DNA of 64,000 nt. Source: JAFNAG01 sp963739235 (GTDB lineage Bacteria > Acidobacteriota > UBA6911). The stretch covers positions 186,001-250,000 of the forward strand of contig CAVTZY010000042.1 of assembly GCA_963739235.1 (NCBI GenBank), given 5' to 3'. The translations under genes were made by a program, and so were the position numbers. This document shows, one piece after another, positions 44,571-53,232 of this stretch (position 1 is the stretch's first letter; each line of letters opens with the position of its first letter). Below the pieces are notes generated by a model. The model was not told the DNA's origin. It did no database searches and saw only the letters and a program-made list of their open reading frames with translations.

Positions 44571-44924
44571 AAGAAAACGTGGACACCCACTGCTTTTTGC
44601 ATCTTGATGGGTGTCCACATTCTCCACGGCCTCTGGCCCTGAATCGGGAAACCGGGCCACGACCAGCTATTTTCATCGCCTGAATCTGAGGAATGGACAT
44701 AAGCATGTGGACACACACCAAAAGTGCATATAACGGTGGGTGTCCAGGTTTTCTGCTCCGCCCCAAAACTGCGCTGAAGCCGGTGAAAAATCGGGGTACG
44801 CAGCCTTGCCGCAAGGAAATCAAAAATTCGGTTGAACTCAAGTGCACGCTAACTACGTGCCGAGGTTTCTCTGCCTGAAGTCTTGGAACAAAAACTTGAT
44901 TCTAAATGAAAGAGCGACGAAGCT
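44571..44924. other. Intergenic region with two REP-like hairpins
   Basis: No gene. It holds the hairpins at 44579-44618 and 44706-44748 (separate entry) and nothing else recognised. Confidence 0.5.
44579..44618. repeat. REP-like hairpin, GTGGACACCCA family
   Basis: GTGGACACCCA (44579-44589) and TGGGTGTCCAC (44608-44618) form a perfect 11-bp stem with an 18-base loop. Related pairs or halves occur at 44706-44748, 50141-50154, 53315-53353, 53518-53530, 55017-55056 and 55097-55108, always between genes. Confidence 0.8.
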
Positions 44925-45488
44925 TTACCGATCTTTCACCTGATGAAAAACAAACCCGATCTGCCGGGACTTTGAAGCGGGCAACGTCATGAGCTCTTTT
45001 ATGCACTTGATAACCCGTTGGATTTTCAGATCGTGACCATCATACTTCTCCTGCAGCTCCTCGAGCTTATCGGCGAGGTCCTTATACGTTGCCTGAAGCT
45101 CCCGCAGGCGCACGAACGTCCGCATAATGACTATATTGACGTGGATTGCACGCTCACTGTTAAGCACACTGGATAGCATAGCAACGCCTTGTTCCGTGAA
45201 GACAAACGGCGAATACCTGCGACCGCCACGATGGCCTTTTGAGATCGCAATTTGCGATCTCAAAGCGTCCGCCTCGCACGCGGTCAACACAAACATAAAA
45301 TCTTCCGGGAACCTGCCGTGGTTTCGGCGCACCTGCTCGTTGAGGTGTCCCGTCGAAACGCCGTAGAGTTTGGCCAGGTCGCTATCAAGCAATACTTTGT
45401 GGCCGCGGAACAGAAAAATCCTGCGTTCTATCTGCTCTACGGGATCCAGTTGTTCAGAGGAAATGCTCTGGGATTCTTGCTCAGGCAT
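44925..45488 (-). CDS. ORF6N domain (KilA-N-related) DNA-binding-like protein
   Basis: 187 residues from ATG 45488 (GTG 45524 is an alternative). The ORF6N domain is clear: ERRIFLFRGHKVLLDSDLAKLYGVS, LNEQVRRNHGRFPEDFMF and GGRRYSPFVFTEQGVAMLSSVLNSERAIHVNI. A C-terminal coiled coil (ELQATYKDLADKLEELQEKYDGHDLKI) follows. This domain comes from phage anti-repressor families and spreads through bacterial chromosomes, usually as solitary genes flanked by repeats, as here. Biological role unknown. Confidence 0.85.
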   Translation of the reverse strand: MPEQESQSISSEQLDPVEQIERRIFLFRGHKVLLDSDLAKLYGVSTGHLNEQVRRNHGRFPEDFMFVLTACEADALRSQIAISKGHRGGRRYSPFVFTEQGVAMLSSVLNSERAIHVNIVIMRTFVRLRELQATYKDLADKLEELQEKYDGHDLKIQRVIKCIKELMTLPASKSRQIGFVFHQVKDR

Positions 45489-46198
45489 TGGTTTGGATTC
45501 TGACCTTCCCGGGTGTATGCCCACACGTTATCTAACCCGCCATGCCGCATTTTGAGCGAAAGTTTTGAACAGCAATTTCGAGCGAAGTTCGGATAGGCGG
45601 ATAGGGGACTGACGACGGCAACTGTTGAAAACACACGGCGAAGGTTGGGTCAGAGCCCTTCCTGGCAGGGCTAACGGCAATAAAATCGGGCTTTTTTTCT
45701 GGTTTAAGGCCTTGGCTTATCGGACGAGACGTTGGCGCCTGCTCTGCATCTTTCCATAAAATGCGGCCAGGTGTCAGAACGGGCTTGCGCGCAATGGGAA
45801 GGCCGGTCAGCATTGCGCATAAATCCGCCATGGAACAGTCAACGGCTCGGGGTCTCTTCCCGAAGCCGGAACATTACGCTTAAAACTAAAATTCGAGCCT
45901 GTTTTTTGGTTTCTAGTAGATTTTTTGAGCCTCAGAACCGCCGATATCACATGCCTTCAACAAATTGGCGTCGTCAGTCCCCGTTTTCCCCTATGGTCAT
46001 CCCCTTGTAGGTCAAAGATTTAGCGTCGTCAGTTCCCGATCCGAGGACCTTGCCTGCGCAAGACATTGACTGATTATGCTGTGTCCCTATGCTTGATGCT
46101 CCAGCTCCTGCTGCCGGCGACGAGGGGGGCGGTGCAACCAGGCACCTTTTCCGATTCCAAACATTGACAAGTGTTATCATTTTGGGGTACAGATAAGT
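45489..46198. other. Repeat-rich intergenic region
   Basis: About 700 bases with no convincing gene. 45901-45993 (ending GCGTCGTCAGTCCCCGTTTT) is closely repeated at 53367-53460, and 45991-46044 (CTTGTAGGTCAAAGAT and on) is repeated at 50076-50121. GGGGACTGACGACGGC at 45605-45620 is the reverse complement of the same core motif. These look like REP/BIME units. Confidence 0.65.
45901..46044. repeat. Dispersed repeat, GTCGTCAGTCCCC family (two units)
   Basis: Unit 1 (45901-45993) holds TTTTTTGAGCCTCAGAA, GATATCACATGCCTTCA and GCGTCGTCAGTCCCCG, and recurs at 53367-53460 with few changes. Unit 2 (45991-46044) recurs at 50076-50121. Both end in a GTCGTCAGT(C/T)CCCG core. Confidence 0.75.
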
Positions 46199-46393
46199 AT
46201 GGGCCGATGGAAACGCTTTGGTGTAGTCGTTGTCCGTTACCTGACCGATCACGATCCGTCGCACGTTCATGTTTTCCAGGATGGGAAACGAATCCTATAA
46301 TTTGACATCGAGGGCTGGCGGGTCATGGAAGGAGAAATGACGTCCAATGCGCGAAAGGCCTTGGCAGCTCTTCGCAAGGAGGGTGTTTTGTGA
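46199..46393 (+). pseudogene. DUF4160 protein with an internal stop codon
   Basis: 64 codons matching the DUF4160 pattern: RYLTDHDPSHVHVF then FDIEGW and NARKALAALRKEG. TAA at 46298-46300 interrupts the frame where the family normally has Lys before the FD(I/L) motif; a single change (A to T) from AAA explains it. The natural stop overlaps the next gene's start as GTGA, as in intact DUF4160 operons. It may be a fresh pseudogene. Confidence 0.72.
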
Positions 46394-46878
46394 GAAATCC
46401 AAAATTTAAGAAGATCAGACCCAATTATCGGAAAGCAGTGCTGGAGATTTCGCTCCAGGAGGGACGCAGGCTGAGTCGTCACAGCCTTCCTTTTGCTGTT
46501 TTCTCCGGCATCACGATGGGCACCAGCAATCGATTTACAGAGATCATAATCGAGAAGGATCTGGGGGACCAGTCCGCTTCCTATATGCTGGAGGACGGAA
46601 CGCGGGGTGACTTTCCCGCCGATCTGGTTTTGTACTACTCCGATCCGACATACCAATGGTCCCCAATCAATCAGCTCAAACGGGCACTGAAGAGCAAGAT
46701 TGCCGATTCCAAGCTCTCCTTCCGGGTTCTCGGCGATGCACTGAACACCTCCCCATCTCAGGTCGTGCGCCTTTTGGAGGAGAATCGGGCTTCCAAGCAA
46801 CTCCTGCAGCTTTTCAAACTCGCCCAAATCGCGGGCTATGACATTGAATTCACCCTGAAAAAGAAATCTGCGGCTTGA
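46390..46878 (+). CDS. DUF2442-like/HTH antitoxin-like partner of the DUF4160 gene
   Basis: 162 residues from GTG 46390, overlapping the DUF4160 stop by four bases. The N-terminal half has several beta-type stretches (RLSRHSLPFAVFSGI, FPADLVLYYSDP). The C-terminal half contains a helix-turn-helix (LSFRVLGDALNTSPSQVVRLLEE then LLQLFKLAQIAGYDIEF), an Xre-like arrangement. Pairs of a DUF4160 protein and a DNA-binding partner are typical toxin-antitoxin-like modules. Here the partner survives while the first gene has a stop codon. The family name for the N-terminal half is uncertain. Confidence 0.6.
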   Translation: MRNPKFKKIRPNYRKAVLEISLQEGRRLSRHSLPFAVFSGITMGTSNRFTEIIIEKDLGDQSASYMLEDGTRGDFPADLVLYYSDPTYQWSPINQLKRALKSKIADSKLSFRVLGDALNTSPSQVVRLLEENRASKQLLQLFKLAQIAGYDIEFTLKKKSAA

Positions 46879-47269
46879 GAGTCCCGACTGATATCGAGCC
46901 CTTCCTGAATACCTCTGAACCTATGACAGGGAGTTGAGATTGAGTTGTCCCTCTTCAGTTTCGGGAAGTTGAAAGACAGATCACTCTCGCTGGTTCCTGA
47001 CATACCTGCACGAGACAAACGCGGGACAAGAACCGAACAGACGGCGAGTTCGTTCCCCTATGCCATCCGCCTGGCCAATCTCTCGTAAATTCGGTGACAG
47101 GCACCTCTTTTCCCAATTCACAGGCCGTCACTCCGAACCAATCCATTCTTGAAATTGGGGAAACAGGTGCCTGTCACCGGATTTGGGCACCGGCCCGGAG
47201 ATGGCAAACGTGGCGATTGTACGCAATTTACCAATTGAGCCTGTGACGGGAATTGGGCATTATGTGCTC
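46879..47269. other. Intergenic region with a long inverted repeat
   Basis: Contains the REP-like pair at 47091-47180 (separate entry). No gene recognised to its left. To its right short codons lead into the next small gene. Confidence 0.5.
47091..47180. repeat. REP-like inverted repeat, GGTGACAGGCACC family
   Basis: Left arm TCGGTGACAGGCACCTCTTT (47091 onward to 47119) and right arm AATTGGGGAAACAGGTGCCT through 47180 (ending GTCACCGG) are reverse complements with few mismatches over ~28 bases, separated by ~33 bases. A related CTGTGACAGGTACGGCA occurs at the break in the OLD-like gene near 56701. Confidence 0.75.
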
Positions 47270-47500
47270 ATGCGATTCATCGTCGAGCTGGTTGGCGAGG
47301 AGTGGGCTGAATGGTATCGGCTCTCGCCGGCGCAGCGCTGGCGGGAGACCGAGAAGCTGTGGCAGGCCTACCTAATGCTCGGAGGATCTCTTGATCCCGA
47401 ACCCGATAGCCAAAGTCCTTTCCACGATCCGGAAGCACCGCGTTCGGGCGCTGCTCATGGGCGGCCAGGCGTGCGTATTGTACGGCGCAGCCGAGTTTAG
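47270..47500 (+). CDS. Small conserved protein encoded before and overlapping a nucleotidyltransferase
   Basis: 76 residues from ATG 47270 (starts at 47183 or GTG 47264 possible). The sequence FIVELVGEEWAEWYRLSPAQRW, then LWQAYLMLGGSLDPEPDSQS and the end HGRPGVRIVRRSRV looks like a genuine compact protein. To my knowledge, similar small proteins with the SLDPEPD..SPF segment occur next to nucleotidyltransferase genes in Acidobacteriota and Deltaproteobacteria-like genomes. Its last 110 bases overlap the nucleotidyltransferase frame, an unusually long overlap. Function unknown; an antitoxin-like role would be a guess. Confidence 0.6.
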   Translation: MRFIVELVGEEWAEWYRLSPAQRWRETEKLWQAYLMLGGSLDPEPDSQSPFHDPEAPRSGAAHGRPGVRIVRRSRV

Positions 47501-48142
47501 CCGCAATGTCGATTTTGCGATCCTGGCTGACGCGGGCAACCTGCGCCGGCTGCGCTCGGCATTAAGGGAACTGCAAGCGGAAGTCATTGCAGTCCCTGCG
47601 TTCACGGCCAGGCACCTGTGTCGCGGGCATGCGATTCATTTCCGTTGTTTTCATCCGGATGCCGAGGGCATCCGGATCGAACGTCATGTCCAGAATGCGG
47701 GGCGTGGCGTCGTTTGAGAAGTTGTGGAAGCAGCGCACAACGCTTATTCTGCCCGGCAACACAACGGTCCATGTGCTGTCGCTTCCGGATCTCGTGGTCG
47801 CCAAGAAGACCCATAGGGACAAAGACTGGCCGATGATCAGGCGGCTCGTGGAGGCGCATTATTTCGAGCACCGCCGCGACCCCAACCGCGCTCGCGTGGC
47901 ATTCTGGCTCACCGAACTGCGCGCCGGAATTGATTGTGGAGGTTGCGCGGCAACACGAACGCGCCTGTCGTCGTCTCGCAAGCTCCCGTCACTTGCTCTC
48001 CTTTGCTCTCTCCGACAACCTTGAGGGTGTAAACCGGGAACTCGCCAAAGAGGAAGCCGCCGAGCGTGACGAGGATCGGCGCTATTGGTCGCCGTTGCGC
48101 AAGGAGCTCGAAACGCTGCGCCATTCCAATCGCGGAAAATGA
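47391..48142 (+). pseudogene. MNT-type nucleotidyltransferase-like protein with two frameshifts
   Basis: TTG 47391 follows GGAGG by 5 bases. The first segment has the nucleotidyltransferase loop LLMGGQACVLYGAAEFSRNVDFAIL (GG..A...G....S.D.D) and runs to about 47680. There one extra A shifts the frame, and it continues FEKLWKQRTTLILPGN, then VLSLPDLVVAKKTHRDKDW. A second shift at about 47920 leads to the last segment LIVEVARQHERACRRLA and RYWSPLRKELETLR. Joined, the protein would have about 250 residues. As the DNA stands it cannot be made in one piece. Confidence 0.78.
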
Positions 48143-48314
48143 ATCCCGCGGATCCGGGTTGACCATATAAGCACTGGCGTTCCGTGTCCCCAGTTTTTAA
48201 TGCTCGTGGTCTATCCCGTTCTCCAAAAACCTGCACATGCCATACGGGTCTATGCTATCTTGCCATCGCTGTTGGAAGCGATTTTCTACCAATCACCCTT
48301 GGTCAGGAGTTCTC

Positions 48315-50027
48315 GTGCGCATGCGACAACCGATTGCCCTGCTGCTGGCCGTTTTTATCGTGTTAGCCGTTTCGTCGGCCGAGCCTCGGGCCCAGGCCAC
48401 CAAGCGGCGTCCGCTTTCCCCAGATGATATCGATGGCATCACCCAATTGGAGAAACTGGAAGACACGCGTCAGTTGGACGAAATGACCCTAGCGAGGGTC
48501 CTGGAGTCCAAACACCCGGAAGTGCGGCGGCGCGCGGTCGTCGCGATTGGGCGGATCGTAGCCCCGCGAAGCCCTGCGCTCTTAATTCCCATGCGAACCG
48601 ACCCGGATACAGAGGTCGTGGCGAGCGTCGCCTTCGCAGCAGGCCAGTTGAAGGACACCGGCGCGGTGGCCTGGTTGAGCGACCTGCTGAAGTCGTCGAA
48701 GACTCCACCCGCGGTAGCTCGCGAGGCGGCCTGCGCCCTGGGCAAGATTCGATCTGAGGAAGCGCGCGCCGCCCTAGCAAAATATCTGACCGAAGCGCCT
48801 GCCAGCGCGGCGGCCGCGCCAGTGGTGGGCGAGGCGCTGCTCTCCATGGGACGCTTCACGCCGCCCGGGGACATTGCGCCGATCGTGCGCTGGACGACGG
48901 CAAAGGATGTCGAATTGCGCTGGCGGGCCGCCTGGGCGCTCTTTCGCCCGCGTGATCCGGCTGCGATTCCTCACTTGCTGAAGCTCAGCAAAGACGCTTC
49001 CGGCGAGGTTCGATTCTGGGCCGTGCGCGGGCTGGCGCCGGCGATTGTCGATCAGTCCGGGACGAGTCGCGCGGTGACGTCAGCACGTCTCCGCGAAGCG
49101 GTGAAAGATCCGGATCGCCGTGTTCGAACCGAAGCCCTCCGCGCGCTCACGGCCTATGATGACGACGAGTCGTTCGCGGTCGTGGTCGCCGCGCTCGATG
49201 CGCCGGACACGTGGCTGTCGGTGTCGGCAGCCGAAGCGTTGGGCCGGTTCAAGTCGCGCAAGGATATTATTGTGCCGAAGCTCGTCGCCGCCATGGTGCC
49301 AGGACGGCCGTTGTCGCTGCGCATCACAGCCCTCGTGCCTCTTGCGGCTCTGGCACCTGACGCAGCGGTCGACTCTGCCGCCGCCCTGATGCGTGAAGAC
49401 GGCATCGTCGCACGGACGGCGGCGGCTCAGGTTTTGCGCGCCAGCGTAGCCGGGCGAGCCAAGCTGGACGCCCTGGCGGCGGATCCCGTCACACAAGGTA
49501 TGGTGCCGACAGCCGGCGGCGGCCGTGGCCGGTCGGGCGCGCCGTCCAGGCCGGTAAAGAGTGATGATGACTATCGCCGGATTGTTGAGCGGTGGATCGT
49601 GCCTGATTATAACGGTGACGCGAAGCCTCGTCTGAAGCTCGAGACGCCGCGCGGCACGATCGAGATCGAATTGTATCCCGGTGACGCACCGATGGGCGTC
49701 GAGTATCTCCAATTTGTAGTGACTTCCGGCGCGATCGTGGGCACGGAGTTTGGCCGCGTCGTCCCGAATTTCGTTGCCCAGCAGCGCGGCATCGGCACCG
49801 ATGCGCCACTGCGGGATGAGGTCAATCGCCATGGCCTCACGCGCGGCAATCTGAGCTGGGCGTCATCGGGTCTCGACACGGGCCGGCCCGGCTACACTCT
49901 CGGCATCACTCCACAGCCCCACAACGAGGGGGATTTTACGGCCCTCGGACGTGTCATCCGCGGTCAGGACGTCGTCGATCGCCTCGAACTCGGTGACCGG
50001 ATTACTGGGGCACAGATAGTTCGATAA
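48315..50027 (+). CDS. Exported HEAT-repeat protein fused to a cyclophilin-type peptidyl-prolyl isomerase
   Basis: 570 residues from GTG 48315, chosen for AGGAG five bases upstream. Signal peptide RQPIALLLAVFIVLAVSSA ending in PRAQA. Residues ~60-400 are a chain of HEAT-like repeats (HPEVRRRAVVAIGRI, PAVAREAACALGKI, DPDRRVRTEALRALTAY). Residues ~440-570 are a cyclophilin domain: LKLETPRGTIEIELYPGDAP, TEFGRVVPNFVAQQRG, GRPGYTLGITPQPHNEGDFTALG cut here by motif, RVIRGQDVVDRL. The fused layout suggests a periplasmic folding factor in which the HEAT solenoid recruits clients. The usual catalytic Arg/Phe set is only partly kept (FVAQQRG versus FMIQGG), so isomerase activity is uncertain. Confidence 0.87.
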   Translation: MRMRQPIALLLAVFIVLAVSSAEPRAQATKRRPLSPDDIDGITQLEKLEDTRQLDEMTLARVLESKHPEVRRRAVVAIGRIVAPRSPALLIPMRTDPDTEVVASVAFAAGQLKDTGAVAWLSDLLKSSKTPPAVAREAACALGKIRSEEARAALAKYLTEAPASAAAAPVVGEALLSMGRFTPPGDIAPIVRWTTAKDVELRWRAAWALFRPRDPAAIPHLLKLSKDASGEVRFWAVRGLAPAIVDQSGTSRAVTSARLREAVKDPDRRVRTEALRALTAYDDDESFAVVVAALDAPDTWLSVSAAEALGRFKSRKDIIVPKLVAAMVPGRPLSLRITALVPLAALAPDAAVDSAAALMREDGIVARTAAAQVLRASVAGRAKLDALAADPVTQGMVPTAGGGRGRSGAPSRPVKSDDDYRRIVERWIVPDYNGDAKPRLKLETPRGTIEIELYPGDAPMGVEYLQFVVTSGAIVGTEFGRVVPNFVAQQRGIGTDAPLRDEVNRHGLTRGNLSWASSGLDTGRPGYTLGITPQPHNEGDFTALGRVIRGQDVVDRLELGDRITGAQIVR

Positions 50028-50176
50028 TGAGGGCGGGGGTCGGACGACGCGAATTGTTGATGAAAATAAACATGATCATCCCTTTGTAGGTCAAAGATGT
50101 AGCGTCGCCAGTCCCCGATCCCATCAAAGATGCACAAAACGGTGGGTGTCCACGTCTTCTTCGCGACAGATTCCGG

Positions 50177-50602
50177 CTAATCCTGGCCCAGGGCGAGGAC
50201 GAAGTATTTTGCCGGAACCGCGCCTGAGTTGCGGTAGCCGTGGTCTTCATTGGATGCCACATAGATGCCGGAGCCCGGTCCAAGTTCGGTCATTTTCCCC
50301 GCGATCGTAACCTCGAGTGTGCCCTCGCGCATCAGAACCAGTTCCTCGTGCGCATGACGGTGAGGCGCATGGGGGACCTGGCCCGCGGCAAGCTCGGATT
50401 CGTGCATATCCAGCATGAATCCCGTATGAGTCGTGCCTGTGAAGATCTGATAGATGCGTATGGGCCCGCTTTCGCGCATCTGGAGATCTTCAAAGCGGAA
50501 GGCCTTGGTGGCCATTACTCCCTTTTTATCGGCTGCAGTCTGCAACGGAGTCGCCACGAGTCCCGGGAGAAGAAAAACGAATTCCCTGCGCGAGCAAGCC
50601 AT
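50177..50602 (-). CDS. Tat-exported cupin-domain protein
   Basis: 141 residues from ATG 50602 (AAGGAGAA six bases upstream). Twin-arginine signal CSRREFVFLLPGLVA. A single cupin follows: APHRHAHEELVLMREGTLEV gives the H-x-H-x3-4-E metal motif, and the second motif lies in GIYVASNEDHGYRNSG with a His. Small exported cupins of this sort often accompany sugar or polyol enzymes, but the substrate cannot be predicted. The upstream DUF362 gene on the same strand ends 31 bases before it, and both carry Tat signals, so they are probably one unit. Confidence 0.85.
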   Translation of the reverse strand: MACSRREFVFLLPGLVATPLQTAADKKGVMATKAFRFEDLQMRESGPIRIYQIFTGTTHTGFMLDMHESELAAGQVPHAPHRHAHEELVLMREGTLEVTIAGKMTELGPGSGIYVASNEDHGYRNSGAVPAKYFVLALGQD

Positions 50603-50633
50603 AGTTCTCCTTTGCGATTCAGAATAATCGCAT

Positions 50634-52232
50634 TCAGCCAAGATAACGGATGCCTTCCACCGTGTCGCCGTCGTTTGCCGGACCGACCATCAGGGCGCTG
50701 ATCTGTGGCGCGTCCTTGATGCCCTTGGCCTGGAAGACGACCATATTCTCGCCGGACCTCAAATCTATCGGGATTTTAAACTGCCCGACGTGGCAAGTTT
50801 CCGCGCTCTCCTGTTCAGCAATTTTGGCCCCATTTATGCTAACGGCAACGCGCCCGTGCACGCCAAGCCACAGAAACCCTTTGCGGCTGCCCTGGGCGCG
50901 GATATGCATCGCCGCGCCATAGGTCGTTCCCGGAATATCCGTCCCCGTTGCCCTGGCAAAGTGGAGCGTATCGGTGGGAATCGTCAATCCCTTCCAGGAA
51001 TCGATGGCAGCCACGGGATTCGCCGTTACCTTCCAGTCGCGGTTGCAACGTCCATGCCACGCGCTGTTCTTCGCCCAGCGGCACGTCACCCTGTCGGCTT
51101 CCTCTCCCACAACCTCGATGCGGCCGGAATCCATTGTGCCCATGTCCCGCTGCGATGCCATGTGGATGAATTCGAAATCCCAGGGATTGAATCCCATGAT
51201 TCTTGTGACCACTGAGTCGACTGCGACCAGATCTTCGCCGGCAAGAACGAGATTGCTGCGCACCATCTGGTCCGGCTTCCTGTTGTTGTGATTCGTATAC
51301 TGCAATCCGCGGATGCCGTCGACGATGTTGTAGTCGGCCGGATGGAAGGAGGCCAGATCAACGACCCAACCGTCCACGCGCCCCTCGACCGAATATTCAT
51401 CGTGCAATATGCGGTTGGAATAGCGCCAGGATGGAGCATAGACTTCACGCGGCGCTGTCCCCACATAGTTTTTCAGGCACGCCGTCACGCCGCAGTCCGC
51501 ATGCACTTTCATGACCGGAATGTCGATCAGAAAGTCGCAGTTCTGGATGGTGTTCGTGATGCAGTAGGCTGACTTGGCAGCGAAAGCACCGACTCCACGA
51601 ACCGTGCGCCTGACTTCGACGTATCTGTAGGCGCCCGCGGCATCGCGCAGGCCATCGAGATTGAGGTTGATGTAATCGAATTGTTTTCCCGGAAATTGAG
51701 CGCTGAATTCACGCAGCATGCCGCCCAAGGTCCCGCCCCACCCGGGGAAATCCGTGGTGCCCCAATCAAGCGTCTCCGCGTCGACGCGCACGCCATTCTG
51801 GGAGATCTCCCACATTCCTTTGGTATGCACAGCCTGGTAGCTTCCACCTTCGGAGACCGTGATGCGCCGCACTTTCGACTTGCGGGCGAGATATTCCAGG
51901 ACCGCCTTCAGGACCCTGAAATCCGTGACATCCCCCTGGCAATAGCTCTCCTGGGAGGGGAGGAACGCGATATTCGGTTTGAGCACAACCCAGGAGCCTG
52001 GCCGGATTTTGGCTTCCAGGCTCCCCGCCCTCGGTTTGCCGTACTCAATCGCTTTCCACACCATATCGCGGATGCGCGGGTAATCCAGCGGATCTTCGAC
52101 GGAGGCAGAATGAGCCAGTTTGCGGTTGTCGCACCGGACCAGTCCTACGCGGACTTTGGAAGTATCTGCCCAACCCAGGCCGGCGGCCGCACAGCCGGAG
52201 GCAAGCAAAAACTCTCTCCGATTCAGTTTCAT
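50634..52232 (-). CDS. Tat-exported DUF362 protein
   Basis: 532 residues from ATG 52232 (GGGAGGTGACACC just upstream). Tat signal LNRREFLLASGCAAAGLG. The DUF362 domain spans ~residues 60-380: VVLKPNIAFLPS, RRITVSEGG, DFLIDIPVMKVHADCGVTACLKN, and DLVAVDSVVTRIMGFNP, the conserved PK.K.H..t..tl..KN-type core. The last ~130 residues (IPGTTYGAAMHIRAQG through ENMVVFQAKGIK) look like a beta-sandwich. DUF362 proteins are often associated with iron-sulfur proteins or cell-surface functions; none of the usual ferredoxin Cys motifs are here. Divergent from the metallo-beta-lactamase-fold gene. Confidence 0.87.
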   Translation of the reverse strand: MKLNRREFLLASGCAAAGLGWADTSKVRVGLVRCDNRKLAHSASVEDPLDYPRIRDMVWKAIEYGKPRAGSLEAKIRPGSWVVLKPNIAFLPSQESYCQGDVTDFRVLKAVLEYLARKSKVRRITVSEGGSYQAVHTKGMWEISQNGVRVDAETLDWGTTDFPGWGGTLGGMLREFSAQFPGKQFDYINLNLDGLRDAAGAYRYVEVRRTVRGVGAFAAKSAYCITNTIQNCDFLIDIPVMKVHADCGVTACLKNYVGTAPREVYAPSWRYSNRILHDEYSVEGRVDGWVVDLASFHPADYNIVDGIRGLQYTNHNNRKPDQMVRSNLVLAGEDLVAVDSVVTRIMGFNPWDFEFIHMASQRDMGTMDSGRIEVVGEEADRVTCRWAKNSAWHGRCNRDWKVTANPVAAIDSWKGLTIPTDTLHFARATGTDIPGTTYGAAMHIRAQGSRKGFLWLGVHGRVAVSINGAKIAEQESAETCHVGQFKIPIDLRSGENMVVFQAKGIKDAPQISALMVGPANDGDTVEGIRYLG

Positions 52233-52329
52233 GGTGTCACCTCCCGGGGATGTGGCGATCATAGCGGAAGTCGATGCGCATTTCAGTTGAATATTGCGGC
52301 GCCGACTGCGCCAGAAGTACACTGCGGGC

Positions 52330-53232
52330 ATGCGAATCCGATGCTTGCTGTTGATCGCCTGTTGTGTGCTTACCCTGAAGATATTGCCCGGGCAGGAACC
52401 CTCCAGGCAGCTCGTCCCCGGCGTCTTCTTCTGGCAAGGTGATCGGGACCAGCGCCAGCCTGCAAATTGCGTGTGGGTCCAGTTCAAGGAATACGTCCTG
52501 GTAGTCGATGCGAACTTTCCCTGGGCCGCCAAGCAGATAATGTCCCAGATAAAAAGCACAACCCACGGACCGGTCAGGTATGTTTTCGACACGCATTGGC
52601 ACAATGACCACACCTTCGGGAACTGCGTCTATGCCGACGCCGGCGCCTCCGTCGTGAGTTCTGAGGAGTGTGCGGACGAGCTCGCCTCCAGGGGCCCCGC
52701 GAGCTGGAACAGCTGGAAAGAGACCGCACATCCGCTGACCGGATATCGGCTGGCGCAGCCTTCGATCACATTCACGGACCGGCTGGTGTTCGACGATGGT
52801 ACGGAACGCGTGGAGCTTGTGCGCGTCTTACCATCGCACAGCAAAGGCGATGCAATCGCGTATCTGCCGAAGCACAAGATCCTCATTGCCGGCGACCTTG
52901 TCGTCAACTGGGCCTTCGGCAATAACAACGGAGATACGGGCGGGAATCCCGAGAACTGGATCCGCGTGCTGGACGATCTTCTCAAATGGGATGTGAAAAT
53001 CGTGGTGCCCGGCCATGGCGGCCCGGTGGACCCGCAGAAGATGAGGGAGCAGCGTGACTATCTCAAGGGCATCCTCGATCAGGTGAAGAATGGGATTCGA
53101 GCGGGGAAAACAACAGACGAGCTGACACGCGAGATTGACCTCGCGAAATACGGCTCCTTCGGCATCAATGCTGCTGCGAACGCGACATCGATACGAGCCA
53201 TCTGCCGCTTTTTAACAGCCGCCCGGACATAA
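52330..53232 (+). CDS. Exported metallo-beta-lactamase-fold hydrolase
   Basis: 300 residues from ATG 52330; a frame from 52294 is longer but less signal-like. Signal peptide RIRCLLLIACCVLTLKILPG. Complete zinc-site motifs: HWHNDHT (H-x-H-x-D-H), PSHSKGD, AGDLVVNW and PGHGG. The AHTKGDA/SHSKGD type and the ending resemble class B/quinoprotein-relay-like MBL proteins of the periplasm more than glyoxalase II. The substrate is unknown; beta-lactam hydrolysis should not be assumed from the fold. Confidence 0.88.
   Translation: MRIRCLLLIACCVLTLKILPGQEPSRQLVPGVFFWQGDRDQRQPANCVWVQFKEYVLVVDANFPWAAKQIMSQIKSTTHGPVRYVFDTHWHNDHTFGNCVYADAGASVVSSEECADELASRGPASWNSWKETAHPLTGYRLAQPSITFTDRLVFDDGTERVELVRVLPSHSKGDAIAYLPKHKILIAGDLVVNWAFGNNNGDTGGNPENWIRVLDDLLKWDVKIVVPGHGGPVDPQKMREQRDYLKGILDQVKNGIRAGKTTDELTREIDLAKYGSFGINAAANATSIRAICRFLTAART

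Noticed and set aside
45532..46010. Small genes in the 45.5-46.0 kb spacer
   Set aside because: The frames coincide with repeated REP-like sequence and carry no domain or ribosome-binding site.
52330..53232. True beta-lactamase (resistance gene)
   Set aside because: Only the fold-level zinc motifs are seen; they are shared by many hydrolases and nothing points to beta-lactam substrates.
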